This document shows positions 1-8,840 of a stretch of 64,000 bases of DNA, in pieces; within the stretch, counting starts at the first letter, position 1; every line of letters starts with the position of its first letter. The stretch covers positions 2,666,001 through 2,730,000 of the forward strand of contig NZ_CP192599.1 in the NCBI RefSeq assembly GCF_050632385.1, given 5' to 3'. Position numbers and translations under genes: made by a program. The DNA comes from Humitalea sp050632385 (GTDB lineage Bacteria > Pseudomonadota > Alphaproteobacteria > Acetobacterales > Acetobacteraceae). The notes beneath the pieces are model-generated. The model was not told where the DNA came from and searched no databases. It saw nothing but the letters and a program-made list of their open reading frames with translations.

Positions 1-284
1 ATGCCGTTGATGGTGCTCGACCCGCCCAGCACCTTGCCACGGGCGCAGAAAATGCGGCGGCCGTTCAGGGCGGGCTGCGGTTCGCACCAGTAGTTCCAGT
101 TGAACTGCGGCGCATAGGAATTGCGGCTGATCGCGCCGGGCACGCGCAGCAGCAGGTCATTGTCCTTGCCCCCGGCCTCCAGCAGGATGACGCGATGCGC
201 CGGGTTTTCCGACAGGCGGTTGGCGACGACGCAGCCGGCCGATCCAGCGCCGATCACCAAGAAGTCGCAGGCCAGAATGGTCAC
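1..284 (-). CDS. GMC family oxidoreductase, N-terminal part (cut by window edge)
   Basis: Only the first 94 or so residues are in the window; the gene runs off the left edge. GTG at 284 begins a protein with an ADP-binding beta-alpha-beta fold (GAGSAG near residues 11-16), an EAGG acidic end of the second strand, and the GMC signature GKVLGGSSTIN near the cut. These are typical of choline-dehydrogenase-like FAD alcohol oxidoreductases. The GTG overlaps the stop of the upstream lactonase gene by four bases, so it is the last visible gene of the operon read leftward from 3326. The substrate is unknown; the neighbours suggest an alcohol or sugar-derived compound. Confidence 0.88.
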   Translation of the reverse strand, partial: MTILACDFLVIGAGSAGCVVANRLSENPAHRVILLEAGGKDNDLLLRVPGAISRNSYAPQFNWNYWCEPQPALNGRRIFCARGKVLGGSSTING

Positions 285-1222
285 TGCGCCAGATCCGCGA
301 AATGCTGCGGCAGGCCGGCCGCGTCCCAGGGCACCGCGACCAGCCGGCCGGTCGAGGACAGGGTGACGAAGGCCGTGCGCAGATCCGGTCCGCCAAAGCA
401 GATATTGGTGACGTACATGTCAGGCAGAGGAATGTGCTCCACCCGCCCGCCATCCGCGGAGACCCGCAGGATGCCTCCGTCGACCAGCGTGGCGACGCAG
501 ATCGCCCCATCCGCCTGCACCGCCAGGCTGTCGAAGCCGATCAGCCCGCCAGGTGCTGCGAGCAACTCGCCCCGCGCCCAGCGGCTGTCGCGCAACCGCA
601 CCACGCCCGGCTCCAGCACCTCATAGGCCCAGAGGCGCGCGGTCACCGTCTCCGCGACGTAGAGCCAGCGCCCGTCGGGCGACAGGCCGATGCCATTCGG
701 CGTCTCCACCGGGAAGATGGAAGCCTGGATGTGGCTGCCATCGGCGCGGGCGTAGTAGACGCCGCCGCGCTCCCGCACACGCGGGCGTGCCTGGCCCAGA
801 TCGGTGAACCAGAAGCCGCCATGCGCATCGAAGACGATGTCGTTGGGCGCGGACAGGCGGTGCCCGTCGCAGGCGCGGTAGAGGATGCGGACCTCCCCCG
901 TCACGGGGTCGATGCGTTCGATCCAGCCGCCGTCAAAACGGTCGGAAGCGCCCCAGGGCTGAAGGATACCGTCCAGCTCGCGAAACGCGGCACCGCCATT
1001 GTTGCAGGCGTAGAGCGCGCCGTCCGGCCCCACGGCGAGCCCATTCGGATTGCCGGTCGTCCGGGCAACAACACTTTTGCGCCCGTCCGGATGCACCCGG
1101 GTGATGGCGCTGCCGGCGATCTCGCAAACCAGGATGCTGCCGTCGGACAGCGCCACCGGCCCCTCGGGAAAGCGCAGATCGGTGGCCAATTCCGCGAAGG
1201 CTGGCTGCGGCGCCCGGATCAT
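281..1222 (-). CDS. SMP-30/gluconolactonase family protein
   Basis: 313 residues, the usual length for a single six-bladed SMP-30/LRE beta-propeller, which hydrolyses sugar lactones in a metal-dependent way. Expected metal-site positions can be seen: Glu in FPEGP (E20), Asn in APND (N127), Asn in TPNGI (N176) and Asp in GFDSL (D231). The blade motif hPDGxhhV recurs (DGSI, DGAL, DGRWLYVAE, DGAICVA). No signal peptide, so probably cytoplasmic. It overlaps the TctC gene upstream and the GMC gene downstream by four bases each, so all are translationally coupled. A GMC dehydrogenase beside a lactonase suggests sequential oxidation and ring opening of one substrate, which is inference. Confidence 0.88.
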   Translation of the reverse strand: MIRAPQPAFAELATDLRFPEGPVALSDGSILVCEIAGSAITRVHPDGRKSVVARTTGNPNGLAVGPDGALYACNNGGAAFRELDGILQPWGASDRFDGGWIERIDPVTGEVRILYRACDGHRLSAPNDIVFDAHGGFWFTDLGQARPRVRERGGVYYARADGSHIQASIFPVETPNGIGLSPDGRWLYVAETVTARLWAYEVLEPGVVRLRDSRWARGELLAAPGGLIGFDSLAVQADGAICVATLVDGGILRVSADGGRVEHIPLPDMYVTNICFGGPDLRTAFVTLSSTGRLVAVPWDAAGLPQHFADLAQ

Positions 1223-2190
1223 CGGCGGAAGGCCGCCTGCAAACGCGGGCCCCAGAGCGTGTCGAGCGCGTCCAGATCGGCCTGCAATACCTCGCCCGAC
1301 CGGAATTCGAGATCGAAGGCCATACGGTTCACCATGAGATCGACGAAGGGCGGGTCCTGCATCGCCTGGCGCACCGCCGCCGCGATCTGCGCCGTGATCG
1401 GCGCCGGCAGCCCGGGCGGCGCCCAGACAGAATAGGTGTTGGTCAGCACCTCACCAATGCCGAGTTCGACGAAGCTTGGCACCTCCGGCACCAGCGGATG
1501 GCGCCCCTCGGAGGAGATGGCGAGCAGGTGGCATTCGCCGGAGCGCAGTTTGCTCACCGCATCGGCGAAAGGAATGATGTTGAAATCGACCTGCCCGCCG
1601 AGCAGCGCCGTCATCATCTCACCACCGCCGCGAAACGGCACGATGGTGCCCTCCATCCCTGCGCCTTGCAGCATCGCATTGAAGGCGTATTCGACGAAGC
1701 CGCCGAAGGCCGGGCTGCCGGCGGTGATCCCACCCGGCGTCCGGCGCCCCTTCTCGGCAACCCGCGCCCAGGTGTCGAGCCCGCCGCCCGCCTTGGTGAT
1801 GATCGCGTTGTAAGGCGTGCTGGCGAATTCCGCGACCGGCGTCAGATCCCGCCAGACCTTTCGGTCATAGGCGTTGGAGTAGAAGTAGCCGATCCAAGCC
1901 ACCGGCGGAATCACCAGCAGGCTGTGGCCATCGGGGCGGGCATTGGCCACTTCCATGGTGCCGATCCGCGTCGCGCCGCCGGGCTTGTTGTCGACGAAGA
2001 CCGCGGCATTGGGCCCGAGGGCCGTGGCGAGCGATCGCGCCAGGCCGCGCGACAGCACGTCCACCACGCCACCGCCGGAATAGGGGATGACAAGGCGAAC
2101 CGGGCGTGCCGGAAACGCCACGGGCTGAGCCTGGGCGGACAACGCGGGCAAGGTGGCCGCGGCGGTGGCGAGGAACTGGCGGCGACGCAT
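1219..2190 (-). CDS. Tripartite tricarboxylate transporter substrate-binding protein (Bug/TctC family)
   Basis: 323 residues. An RRRQF twin-arginine-like start is followed by a hydrophobic signal ending near AQA, then FPARPVRLVIPY-GGGVVD, the family's first strand and loop, and VDNKPGG. Bug proteins are periplasmic binders of carboxylates and related small molecules. No TctA/TctB membrane genes are in the window, which is common for this over-expanded family. The start overlaps nothing upstream: a 14-base gap separates it from the opine-dehydrogenase-like gene. Its place in the operon suggests it delivers the substrate for the downstream lactonase and GMC enzyme. The ligand cannot be read from sequence. 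Confidence 0.9.
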   Translation of the reverse strand: MRRRQFLATAAATLPALSAQAQPVAFPARPVRLVIPYSGGGVVDVLSRGLARSLATALGPNAAVFVDNKPGGATRIGTMEVANARPDGHSLLVIPPVAWIGYFYSNAYDRKVWRDLTPVAEFASTPYNAIITKAGGGLDTWARVAEKGRRTPGGITAGSPAFGGFVEYAFNAMLQGAGMEGTIVPFRGGGEMMTALLGGQVDFNIIPFADAVSKLRSGECHLLAISSEGRHPLVPEVPSFVELGIGEVLTNTYSVWAPPGLPAPITAQIAAAVRQAMQDPPFVDLMVNRMAFDLEFRSGEVLQADLDALDTLWGPRLQAAFRR

Positions 2191-2204
2191 GGCGAACCTC
2201 CTGG

Positions 2205-3326
2205 TCAGACGGCACCCTCACGGGCGAGGCGGGCGACCTCGGTCGGGGTCAGCCCCGCAAGGCCCAGCTGCTCCAGTGTCAGCCCGGTCTTCCAGGGATC
2301 GAAGCCGAGCAGCACGCCAAAGATCTCCGCGATCGATCGCAGCACCGGCGCGCCGACGCCCGCGGCCTCCGCCAGGCGGACGGTGGGGACGATCGCATAG
2401 GGCACGTCCACCGAAAGCCAGCGGCGCCAGATCCCGGCCGGCAGCTCGCCCAGGTTTTGCAGGAAGGCGCAATTCGCCACCGCTTCCTGATGCGTGTTGC
2501 CATGAGAGTCGTACAGGTAGATCAGCCGCTCCCGCGCCGAATTCTCCCGCACGCCATAGGCGCGGCAGACGGCGTTGCGCTCGGCACCAAAAGCCTCGGT
2601 CAGGATGCTGGCCGATTTGATGTTGCCACGCGTGTAGAAGGCAAAGCCGCGCCCCTCGGCCTCCGCCCGATCGAAGGCGCCGACATTGGCCAGGGCCAGG
2701 CCGGCGTGGCCCATCAGGTTCATGCTTTCCAGGCTGGTCTGCAGGATGCTCTCGGCCGGGCCAAAACCCTTGTAGAGCGCCTGGAGCCGGGGCAGCGCCT
2801 CGCCGATGCGGTTGCCGGGGAAGGTGGCGGTGTCGACATGGCGCCGCACGACATGCGGGGTGACGACGCCATCCTTCACGCCGGCGGCCAGGATCGGGCT
2901 GGTGCTTTCCGTCAGCAGGACGCCCTGCTTGCCCGCCGCCGCCAGCAAGGGCAGCAGCCGCAGCACGACGAAGTAGCCATGGCTGTTGACGTGCACGACC
3001 TGGCCGCGTTCCAGATGCGGGATCAGGGATGGCATCCGCGCCTCAAGTTCCGGCGGCGCGCAATCGACCAGCACCACCTCGGCCCCCGCCACGGCCTGCG
3101 CGATGTCCATGCCGATAGAGGCGACGGGGGCGCGTCCGGAGCCGCCAGAGATCGTCTCACCCGTTCCGCCGACGACATCCAGGCCGCCGTTGCGCAGGAT
3201 CGTCTCCAGCATCGCGCCCTGGTCCGGCCAGGGGGCGAAGTGAACCTCGTGTCCCGCCAGGGCAAGATCGGCCGCCAGCGCCGGGCCAACATCGAAGGGC
3301 GACCAACCGATAACCGCGACTTTCAT
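2205..3326 (-). CDS. NAD/NADP octopine/nopaline dehydrogenase family protein
   Basis: ATG at 3326 gives 373 residues. I prefer it to the upstream in-frame ATG at 3368 because the Rossmann strand MKVAVIG begins there. The C-terminal half matches the opine-dehydrogenase domain: a YLYDSHG-type segment near residue 270, then DVPYAIVPTVRLAEAAGV, where the family has a VPxglvP-AxxxGV helix. Opine dehydrogenases reductively join an amino acid and a 2-oxo acid, or run in reverse. The nucleotide-binding loop is unusual: after VIG the expected GxGxxG is replaced by GWSPFDVG. First gene of the leftward operon and divergent from a LysR regulator. Activity as an opine enzyme is uncertain. Confidence 0.75.
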   Translation of the reverse strand: MKVAVIGWSPFDVGPALAADLALAGHEVHFAPWPDQGAMLETILRNGGLDVVGGTGETISGGSGRAPVASIGMDIAQAVAGAEVVLVDCAPPELEARMPSLIPHLERGQVVHVNSHGYFVVLRLLPLLAAAGKQGVLLTESTSPILAAGVKDGVVTPHVVRRHVDTATFPGNRIGEALPRLQALYKGFGPAESILQTSLESMNLMGHAGLALANVGAFDRAEAEGRGFAFYTRGNIKSASILTEAFGAERNAVCRAYGVRENSARERLIYLYDSHGNTHQEAVANCAFLQNLGELPAGIWRRWLSVDVPYAIVPTVRLAEAAGVGAPVLRSIAEIFGVLLGFDPWKTGLTLEQLGLAGLTPTEVARLAREGAV

Positions 3327-3412
3327 GGTGGCAACCGTCTCCTTGGGGCGTCTGTCTTCGCAGGACACTGGGCTTGCGGATTCATGACAGCAACGGGACA
3401 GGTGCCTCTGGC

Positions 3413-3436
3413 GGCCATAGCCCAGGGGCTATAGCC
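3413..3436. promoter_or_regulatory. Repeated palindromic element between the opine-DH operon and lysR
   Basis: Two near-identical decamers, GGCCATAGCC (3413-3422) and GGCTATAGCC (3427-3436), lie four bases apart. The second is a perfect palindrome, and together they also form the inverted repeat ATAGCC-CAGG-GGCTAT (3417-3432). The element ends nine bases before the LysR ATG. This is where an autoregulating LysR protein would bind. TATAGC at 3430-3435 could also serve as a -10. The palindrome is seen; the operator role is inference. Confidence 0.45.
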
Positions 3437-3444
3437 TCGCCCTC

Positions 3445-4353
3445 ATGCTGCATGCCTCCATGCGCCGGATCGAAGTCTTCGTGGCCGTGGCGGAAGCCGG
3501 TGGCTTTTCGGCCGCGGCTGACCGCCTCGGCATTTCGCAGCCCTCCGTCAGCGCGCATGTGCAGGCGCTGGAGCGGGAGTTGGGCGGCGAACCGCTGCTG
3601 GAACGGCACAGCGGTCGCCCACCACGGTTGACCGAGACGGGAACGATGTTTCTCGAGCAGGCCAAGATCCTACTGCATCAAGCCCAGGCCGTCGCGGCTG
3701 GGGCCCGGCAGCACCGCCACGACGCCGCGCGGCGGGTCGTCCTCGCCTGCCAGCCGCATATCACGAACTTCGTCCTGCCCCGGGTATTGGCCGGCTTCGT
3801 GCGCGACTCAGGCGGGATCGAACTGGTCATCCGCAGCGGCGCGTCCGAGACCGTCCCGGAGCGCATTCGCAACGGCACGGCGGATATCGGCTGCATGCTG
3901 GGCACGCCCGATCTGGAACGCCTGCATTGCCGTCGCCTTGGGACGGAGCCCTATATCCTCGTGGCCGCGCCGGGCCATCCCCTCGCGGGACGGCAGCATA
4001 TTCCGCCGAGCGAACTGGAGGCCCACGACTTCGTCTGCGGCCCGCGCACCGCCCTGCTGACGCGGGAGATGGCGCGGGGCGCTGCGGAAATCGGGATCGC
4101 GCGGATGAAGGTCGTGGCGCGCGCGACGGAGTACAACATGCGCCGCGCGCTGGTGCAGGCCGGCGTCGGCCTGCTCTGGACCCCGCAGAGTTCAGCCGGG
4201 CCGGATGTGAGGGACGGCCATCTGGTGGCGCTGAACCTCGACGCGCCCCCGGTGCTTGTCCCGATTAACCTTGTCTGGTGTACGGGGCGGGAGATATCGA
4301 GACCGGCGATGGCACTGACCGACTACCTGACCCGGCATGTACCAAAACGCTAG
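3445..4353 (+). CDS. LysR family transcriptional regulator
   Basis: 302 residues, standard LysR length. The N-terminal winged helix-turn-helix occupies about residues 5-65 (FVAVAEAGGFSAAADRLGIS, then PSVSAHVQALE). An effector-binding domain follows from about residue 95 (VVLACQP, then the ADIGCMLG segment near residue 150). Two starts are possible, ATG 3445 or 3460; the first is kept because of length. It is divergent from the 3326-to-1 operon, the usual arrangement for a LysR activator and its target. The inducer is probably the substrate or product of that operon. Its 3' end is convergent with the ABC ATPase gene at 4476. Confidence 0.9.
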   Translation: MLHASMRRIEVFVAVAEAGGFSAAADRLGISQPSVSAHVQALERELGGEPLLERHSGRPPRLTETGTMFLEQAKILLHQAQAVAAGARQHRHDAARRVVLACQPHITNFVLPRVLAGFVRDSGGIELVIRSGASETVPERIRNGTADIGCMLGTPDLERLHCRRLGTEPYILVAAPGHPLAGRQHIPPSELEAHDFVCGPRTALLTREMARGAAEIGIARMKVVARATEYNMRRALVQAGVGLLWTPQSSAGPDVRDGHLVALNLDAPPVLVPINLVWCTGREISRPAMALTDYLTRHVPKR

Positions 4354-4475
4354 GCCATTTTCTGTTGGCCAAGGTTCAGGTCCAATGGTCCATCTGGCGT
4401 GAGCCACGGGGTTCCGGCCCCGCTGTTCCCCAAGTGCCGTCCAGGCGGCAGGCCGCGACTTGCCGCGGCGACCGC

Positions 4476-5510
4476 TCAATCCCGCAGCGGGATGACACGT
4501 TCCAGCACGCAGGACACCGTATCCCCCGCCGCGAACGCCGGCGCCGCGGCTGGCGTGACCATGAACAACTCGCCGGCAGGCGTGGCCACTTCGTATTCCC
4601 GGGTGTGGCCGAGGAAGGCCGCGCGCAGGATCCGGCCCGGCAGGCCGGCGTTGCCCGGCGGCAGCGGCAGGATCGATTCCGGCCGCACCGCCAGTTGCGC
4701 GGGTCCGGCCGGATGATCGCGCATCAAGGTCGTGAGCGTAACGCCACCCAGCGCGATGCGACCCGGGCCCAGGACCTCCCCCTGCAGCACATTCGCCTCC
4801 CCCATGAAGTCGGCGATGAAGGCGTCCGCCGGGTCGTCATACAGTTCGGTCGGCGTACCCATCTGCGCGATCCTGCCCGCGCGCATGACACAGACCAGAT
4901 CGGAAACCGCGAGCGCTTCCTGCTGATCATGCGTCACATAGATCACGGACAGGCCGAGTTTACGCTGCAGGTCACGAATGTCTTCCCGCACGCGGCGCCG
5001 CAACCGGGCATCGAGGTTGGACAGCGGCTCGTCGAACAGCAGCACTTTTGGGCGCAGCACCAGCGCACGTGCCACCGCGACGCGCTGCTGCTGGCCGCCC
5101 GACAGTTCCGAGGGCAGCCTGTCGCCAAGACCATCCAGGCCCAGCGTCTTCAGCATGGCACTCGATTCCGCTTCGGCCGAGGCTTTGCGCGCGCCGTTCA
5201 CGAGTAGGCCGTAGGACACGTTCTCCAGCACATTCATATGGGGGAAGAGCGCGTAGGATTGGAACACCATCGCGATGCGGCGTTCGGCGGCGGCCAAGGC
5301 GGTGACGTCACGCCCCTCGATCTCGATGCGCCCGCCGGTTGGCAGTTCAAGCCCGGCGATCAGCCGCAAGGTCGTGGTCTTGCCGCAGCCGGACGGACCC
5401 AGCAGCGTGACGAGGGCACCGTGCGGCAGGGCGAAGGACACGGCGTCCACCGCCCGCACAGGACCAAAGGTTTTTGTTACATCCTCAAACAGGATGGATG
5501 CGTCGGTCAT
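4476..5510 (-). CDS. ABC transporter ATP-binding protein (FbpC/AfuC/PotA-like)
   Basis: 344 residues. Walker A GPSGCGKTT at 38-46, Q-loop Q84, signature LSGGQQQRVA at 136-145, Walker B VLLFDEP at 156-162, and a C-terminal TOBE-like region after about residue 240. This layout is typical of importer ATPases in the FbpC/AfuC/PotA group. It begins five bases after the permease gene ends and is the last gene of the leftward run iolG-SDR-IMPase-binding protein-permease-ATPase. It powers import through the 721-residue permease. The substrate is not iron by my reading of the binding protein; a phosphorylated polyol is more likely from context. Confidence 0.92.
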   Translation of the reverse strand: MTDASILFEDVTKTFGPVRAVDAVSFALPHGALVTLLGPSGCGKTTTLRLIAGLELPTGGRIEIEGRDVTALAAAERRIAMVFQSYALFPHMNVLENVSYGLLVNGARKASAEAESSAMLKTLGLDGLGDRLPSELSGGQQQRVAVARALVLRPKVLLFDEPLSNLDARLRRRVREDIRDLQRKLGLSVIYVTHDQQEALAVSDLVCVMRAGRIAQMGTPTELYDDPADAFIADFMGEANVLQGEVLGPGRIALGGVTLTTLMRDHPAGPAQLAVRPESILPLPPGNAGLPGRILRAAFLGHTREYEVATPAGELFMVTPAAAPAFAAGDTVSCVLERVIPLRD

Positions 5511-5515
5511 ATGGG

Positions 5516-7681
5516 TCAGGCTCCGGCCGGCATGACGGGTGCGACCGTGCGGCGGCCGATCTGCGCGCGGCCGACCAACCGCTCGATCCCCAGCACCACG
5601 GCCAGCATGATGACGATCAGCACCGTGGAATAGGCGATGGCCAGCGCCATCTCGCCAGCCTCAACCCGGCCAACGATATACACCGTAGCCAGGTTGTGCT
5701 GCGCCGAGACCAGGAAGATCACGGCGGAGACGGCCGTCATCGCATGCACGAAGGAGAACGCCAGCGAGGCGACGATGGCCGGCCGCATCAGCGGCAGCAC
5801 CACGCGCCGCAAGGTGGAAACCGCGCTGCCACCCATGGTGGCCGAGGCCTCGTCGAGCGATTTGTCGATCTGCGCCAGCGCCGCCAACCCGCCGCGCACG
5901 CCGACCGGCAGGTTACGGAAGACGAAACAGATGATGAGGATCAGCAAGGTGCCGGTCAGTTCCACCGGGGGGACGTTGAAGGCCATGATGTAGGACACGC
6001 CGACCACCGTGCCGGGAATGGCGAAGGACAGCATGGTCATGAACTCCAGCACCCCGCGGCCGCGGAACCGTTGCCGCGCGATCAGCCAGGCGAGCAGCAC
6101 GCCGAGGCCGGCGGTGAGCGGTGCGGCCAGCGCCGCGACCTCGACCGTGGTAAACAGGCTATCCCAGGCGCTGCCGCGGAAGGCGGGCAGCGGCAGCCAC
6201 TCAACCTCGAAGGCCGTGCCGAAGTGCCGCCAGGTGAAGGACATGTCGCCGCGGCCGATGTCGCGCACGAAGCCGCCGACGAGAATGATGCCGTAGACCG
6301 CGGCGGTGAAAGCCATCCACGGCCATACGACAACCGAGCAGGCGAGTTTCAATCCGCGCGGCAGCGCGGAGGGCACGCCCCCATCGCCCTTGCCGGTGAC
6401 GGTGGTGTAGCGCCGCTTGCCCAGCCACAACGCCTGCAGGGCGAAAGCGCCGAAGGTGAGGCCGAGCAGCAGCAGCGCCAAGGCCGCCGCGCGGCCAGGG
6501 TCATGCCTCGCACCAGCAATCGCGAAGAAGATGCGCGTGGACAGCACGTCGAAATCGCCGCCGAGCACCAGCGGATTGCCGAAATCGGCCAGGCTTTCGA
6601 CGAATCCGAGCAGGAAGGCCGCCGCCAGCGCGGGCTTCAGCAGGGGCCAGGTGACATTGCGGAACACCCGCATGCGGCGCGCGCCCATGGTGGCCGCGGC
6701 TTCCTCCAGGCTCGGGGAGATGGCGCGCAGGGCGCCGTCCAGCAGGATGAAGGCGATGGGCGCCTGGGCCAGGATCTGCGCCAGTAGCACGCCAGGCAGG
6801 CCGTAGATCCATCGGCTGCGTGGGATCTCAAACCAAGCCCACATCCAGCCGGTCACCAGGCCAGTGCGGCCAAACAATACGATCAGCGCGAGCGACACGA
6901 CGAAGGGCGGCGTGATCAGCGGCAAGATCGTCATGGCACGAAACAGGCCCGACGCAGGCACCGCCCCACGCACCGCCAGCAGCGCGAAGCCAAGCCCCAG
7001 CAAGGTCGAGATCACCCCCGTGAGCGAGGCCAGCAGCAACGTGTTCCAGACCACGCCGCAACCCTGGCCGCTGGCAAGGCAGGTGAGCGACCAGGCCTCG
7101 GGCGCTGCCAGCCTTGCGACGAAGGCGGCCGGCGCAAAGTGGCCATCCTGGTAGAATGCGGCCGCGAGCATGGTGGCGAGCGGGGCGAAGACGAACAACG
7201 CCAGCAGGAAGGCGCTGCCGCAGACCAGGAAGGCGACGAAAGCATCCGCCCCGAAGCCGCCGCGTGCCGCAAGGCCCGCCGAAACCAGGGCCACACCACC
7301 CGCCAACACCAGCAACGCCCCCCAGCCGAGCGCCGGCTGCGGCGGCGGCACACCCAGCCATGGCCCGAGGCTGGGCCATTCCAGCCCGTTCAGCCCGATT
7401 GCCTGGCCCATCACGAACACCCAGACGACAATTGCGCCGCCACAGCAGGCCAGCAATCCGCCGGGCGCCCGGCCACGCAGGACGGGAACGCCGGCCAGGA
7501 CAAGCAGGATCGGCACCGGCCCCAGCCACCAGCGCGTGCCATCTAGCAGCAGGCGGACAAGGGGCGCCGCTTCGCCGCCAGGCCAGGCAGCCCAGCCGCC
7601 TTCAAGCCCGTGCCAGGGGACGAGGAGGACACCCAGCGCGGCAAGGACCAGCGCCGCGCGCGCGAGCAGAAGGGCGCTCAC
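5516..7681 (-). CDS. Fused ABC transporter permease (FbpB/AfuB-like)
   Basis: 721 residues with about twelve hydrophobic segments: two complete permease domains fused in one chain, as in FbpB/AfuB. Each half carries an EAA coupling loop for the ATPase, EEAAATMGARRMRVF in the first and DEASATMGGSAVSTL in the second. The N-terminus has an extra set of hydrophobic segments before the first transport domain. Spacing is five bases to the ATPase gene and 49 bases from the binding-protein gene, so one transcript is likely. It forms the inner-membrane channel for the ligand captured by the 7731-8759 protein. Confidence 0.9.
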   Translation of the reverse strand: MSALLLARAALVLAALGVLLVPWHGLEGGWAAWPGGEAAPLVRLLLDGTRWWLGPVPILLVLAGVPVLRGRAPGGLLACCGGAIVVWVFVMGQAIGLNGLEWPSLGPWLGVPPPQPALGWGALLVLAGGVALVSAGLAARGGFGADAFVAFLVCGSAFLLALFVFAPLATMLAAAFYQDGHFAPAAFVARLAAPEAWSLTCLASGQGCGVVWNTLLLASLTGVISTLLGLGFALLAVRGAVPASGLFRAMTILPLITPPFVVSLALIVLFGRTGLVTGWMWAWFEIPRSRWIYGLPGVLLAQILAQAPIAFILLDGALRAISPSLEEAAATMGARRMRVFRNVTWPLLKPALAAAFLLGFVESLADFGNPLVLGGDFDVLSTRIFFAIAGARHDPGRAAALALLLLGLTFGAFALQALWLGKRRYTTVTGKGDGGVPSALPRGLKLACSVVVWPWMAFTAAVYGIILVGGFVRDIGRGDMSFTWRHFGTAFEVEWLPLPAFRGSAWDSLFTTVEVAALAAPLTAGLGVLLAWLIARQRFRGRGVLEFMTMLSFAIPGTVVGVSYIMAFNVPPVELTGTLLILIICFVFRNLPVGVRGGLAALAQIDKSLDEASATMGGSAVSTLRRVVLPLMRPAIVASLAFSFVHAMTAVSAVIFLVSAQHNLATVYIVGRVEAGEMALAIAYSTVLIVIMLAVVLGIERLVGRAQIGRRTVAPVMPAGA

Positions 7682-7730
7682 CCTCCAACCCGGTCACGCT
7701 GCCCTCTCCGCCGGTGCAGGGAGGGGATGC

Positions 7731-8759
7731 TCATCGGCCGGATGCGCGGACCTCGCGTTCCCAGCGGGTGAGCACTCGCGTGCGCTCCTCGGCCGAACCC
7801 CAGCGCGCGAAGTCGTAGTCGATCAGGCGGATGTCCTCGAAACGCGGTGCCTGCGGTGGGATCGGCGCGGCGCGATTCGATGGCAGTTGGAAGGACTGCG
7901 CCTGGCCACCCAGCGCCTGCGCTTCGGGCGAGAGGGCCCAGTCGTAGAAGCGCCGTGCATTGTCCAGGTTGCGGGCGCCACGGATGATCGACATCGAGCC
8001 GATCTCGTAGCCGGTGCCCTCGCAGGGTGCCACGATCTCGAGCGGCGCGCCGGCGACCTTCTGGGTCACCGCGTCGTGCAGGAAGGTGATGCCGACCAGC
8101 GTCTCACCGGTCGCCGCCGCGCGCGCGGGGGCGGCGCCGCTGCGGGTGTATTGGTTCACATTGCGGTGCAGCGCGCGGAGATAGGTGAATGCCGGCTCCT
8201 CACCCATCACCTGCAGCAGGGTCGCCAGCAAGGTATAGGCGGTGCCGCTGGTATTCGGGTCCGCGACCTGGATCTCGCCGCGGAAGTCCGGCCGCACCAG
8301 GTCCGCCCAACAGCGCGGCGCGGCGATACGGCGGCGTGCCAGTTCCGGGGCGTTGTAGGAATAGCCGAGCGCGCCGGCGTAGATGCCGATGGTCCGGAAC
8401 CGCGCCTGTTCCGCCTGCCGCGTCGCCCAGTCGTGCAGCTCCGTCATGCGGGGGGAGCGGTATTCCAGGGTGAGGTTCTCCTCCGCCGCCTGCATATGCG
8501 GATCGCCGGTCCCGCCCCACCAGACATCCCCGCGCGGGTTGGTCGCCTCGGCGCGGATCTGCGTCATGGTCTCGCCACTGCTTTTTCGGGTCATGGCGAC
8601 CCTTATGCCGGTGGTGCGTTCGAAGGTTTGGGCCATCGGGCGGCACCATTCCTCCTGCACCGAGCAATAGACCGTCAGGCTGCCCTGGGCCCGCCCGGCC
8701 GCCGGCAGAAGCACCAGCGCCAGCGCGCCGGCGAGGACGAAATGGCGAGTGATCGTCAT
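7731..8759 (-). CDS. Periplasmic binding protein, FbpA/AfuA fold, likely not for iron
   Basis: 342 residues with a clear signal peptide (hydrophobic core 8-20, cleavage near GRAQG). The mature protein starts LTVYCSV-EEW, a type of opening strand found in FbpA/AfuA-type binders. The adjacent Tyr-Tyr pair that binds Fe(III) in FbpA is absent. Its region instead reads ITFLHDAV (H228, D229), with E252 twenty-three residues further on. As I remember it, the hexose-phosphate binder AfuA uses a His-Asp pair and a Glu at this spacing. Seven of the window's genes for this transporter and for inositol turnover are co-directional or divergent around it. The call as a phosphorylated-polyol binder is inference; the fold call is firm. 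Confidence 0.85.
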   Translation of the reverse strand: MTITRHFVLAGALALVLLPAAGRAQGSLTVYCSVQEEWCRPMAQTFERTTGIRVAMTRKSSGETMTQIRAEATNPRGDVWWGGTGDPHMQAAEENLTLEYRSPRMTELHDWATRQAEQARFRTIGIYAGALGYSYNAPELARRRIAAPRCWADLVRPDFRGEIQVADPNTSGTAYTLLATLLQVMGEEPAFTYLRALHRNVNQYTRSGAAPARAAATGETLVGITFLHDAVTQKVAGAPLEIVAPCEGTGYEIGSMSIIRGARNLDNARRFYDWALSPEAQALGGQAQSFQLPSNRAAPIPPQAPRFEDIRLIDYDFARWGSAEERTRVLTRWEREVRASGR

Positions 8760-8840
8760 GGCGTGATCCTCCTCTGGCCAGCGTCTTGGGGCGCGGTCCA
8801 GCGTTGTGCCACATCAGTTAAGGCCTATGCGGCGTGCGTC

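Noticed and set aside
7731..8759. Annotation of the FbpA-type protein as an iron(III)-binding protein
   Set aside because: No adjacent Tyr pair is present at the expected position. The genetic context is inositol catabolism, not iron uptake.
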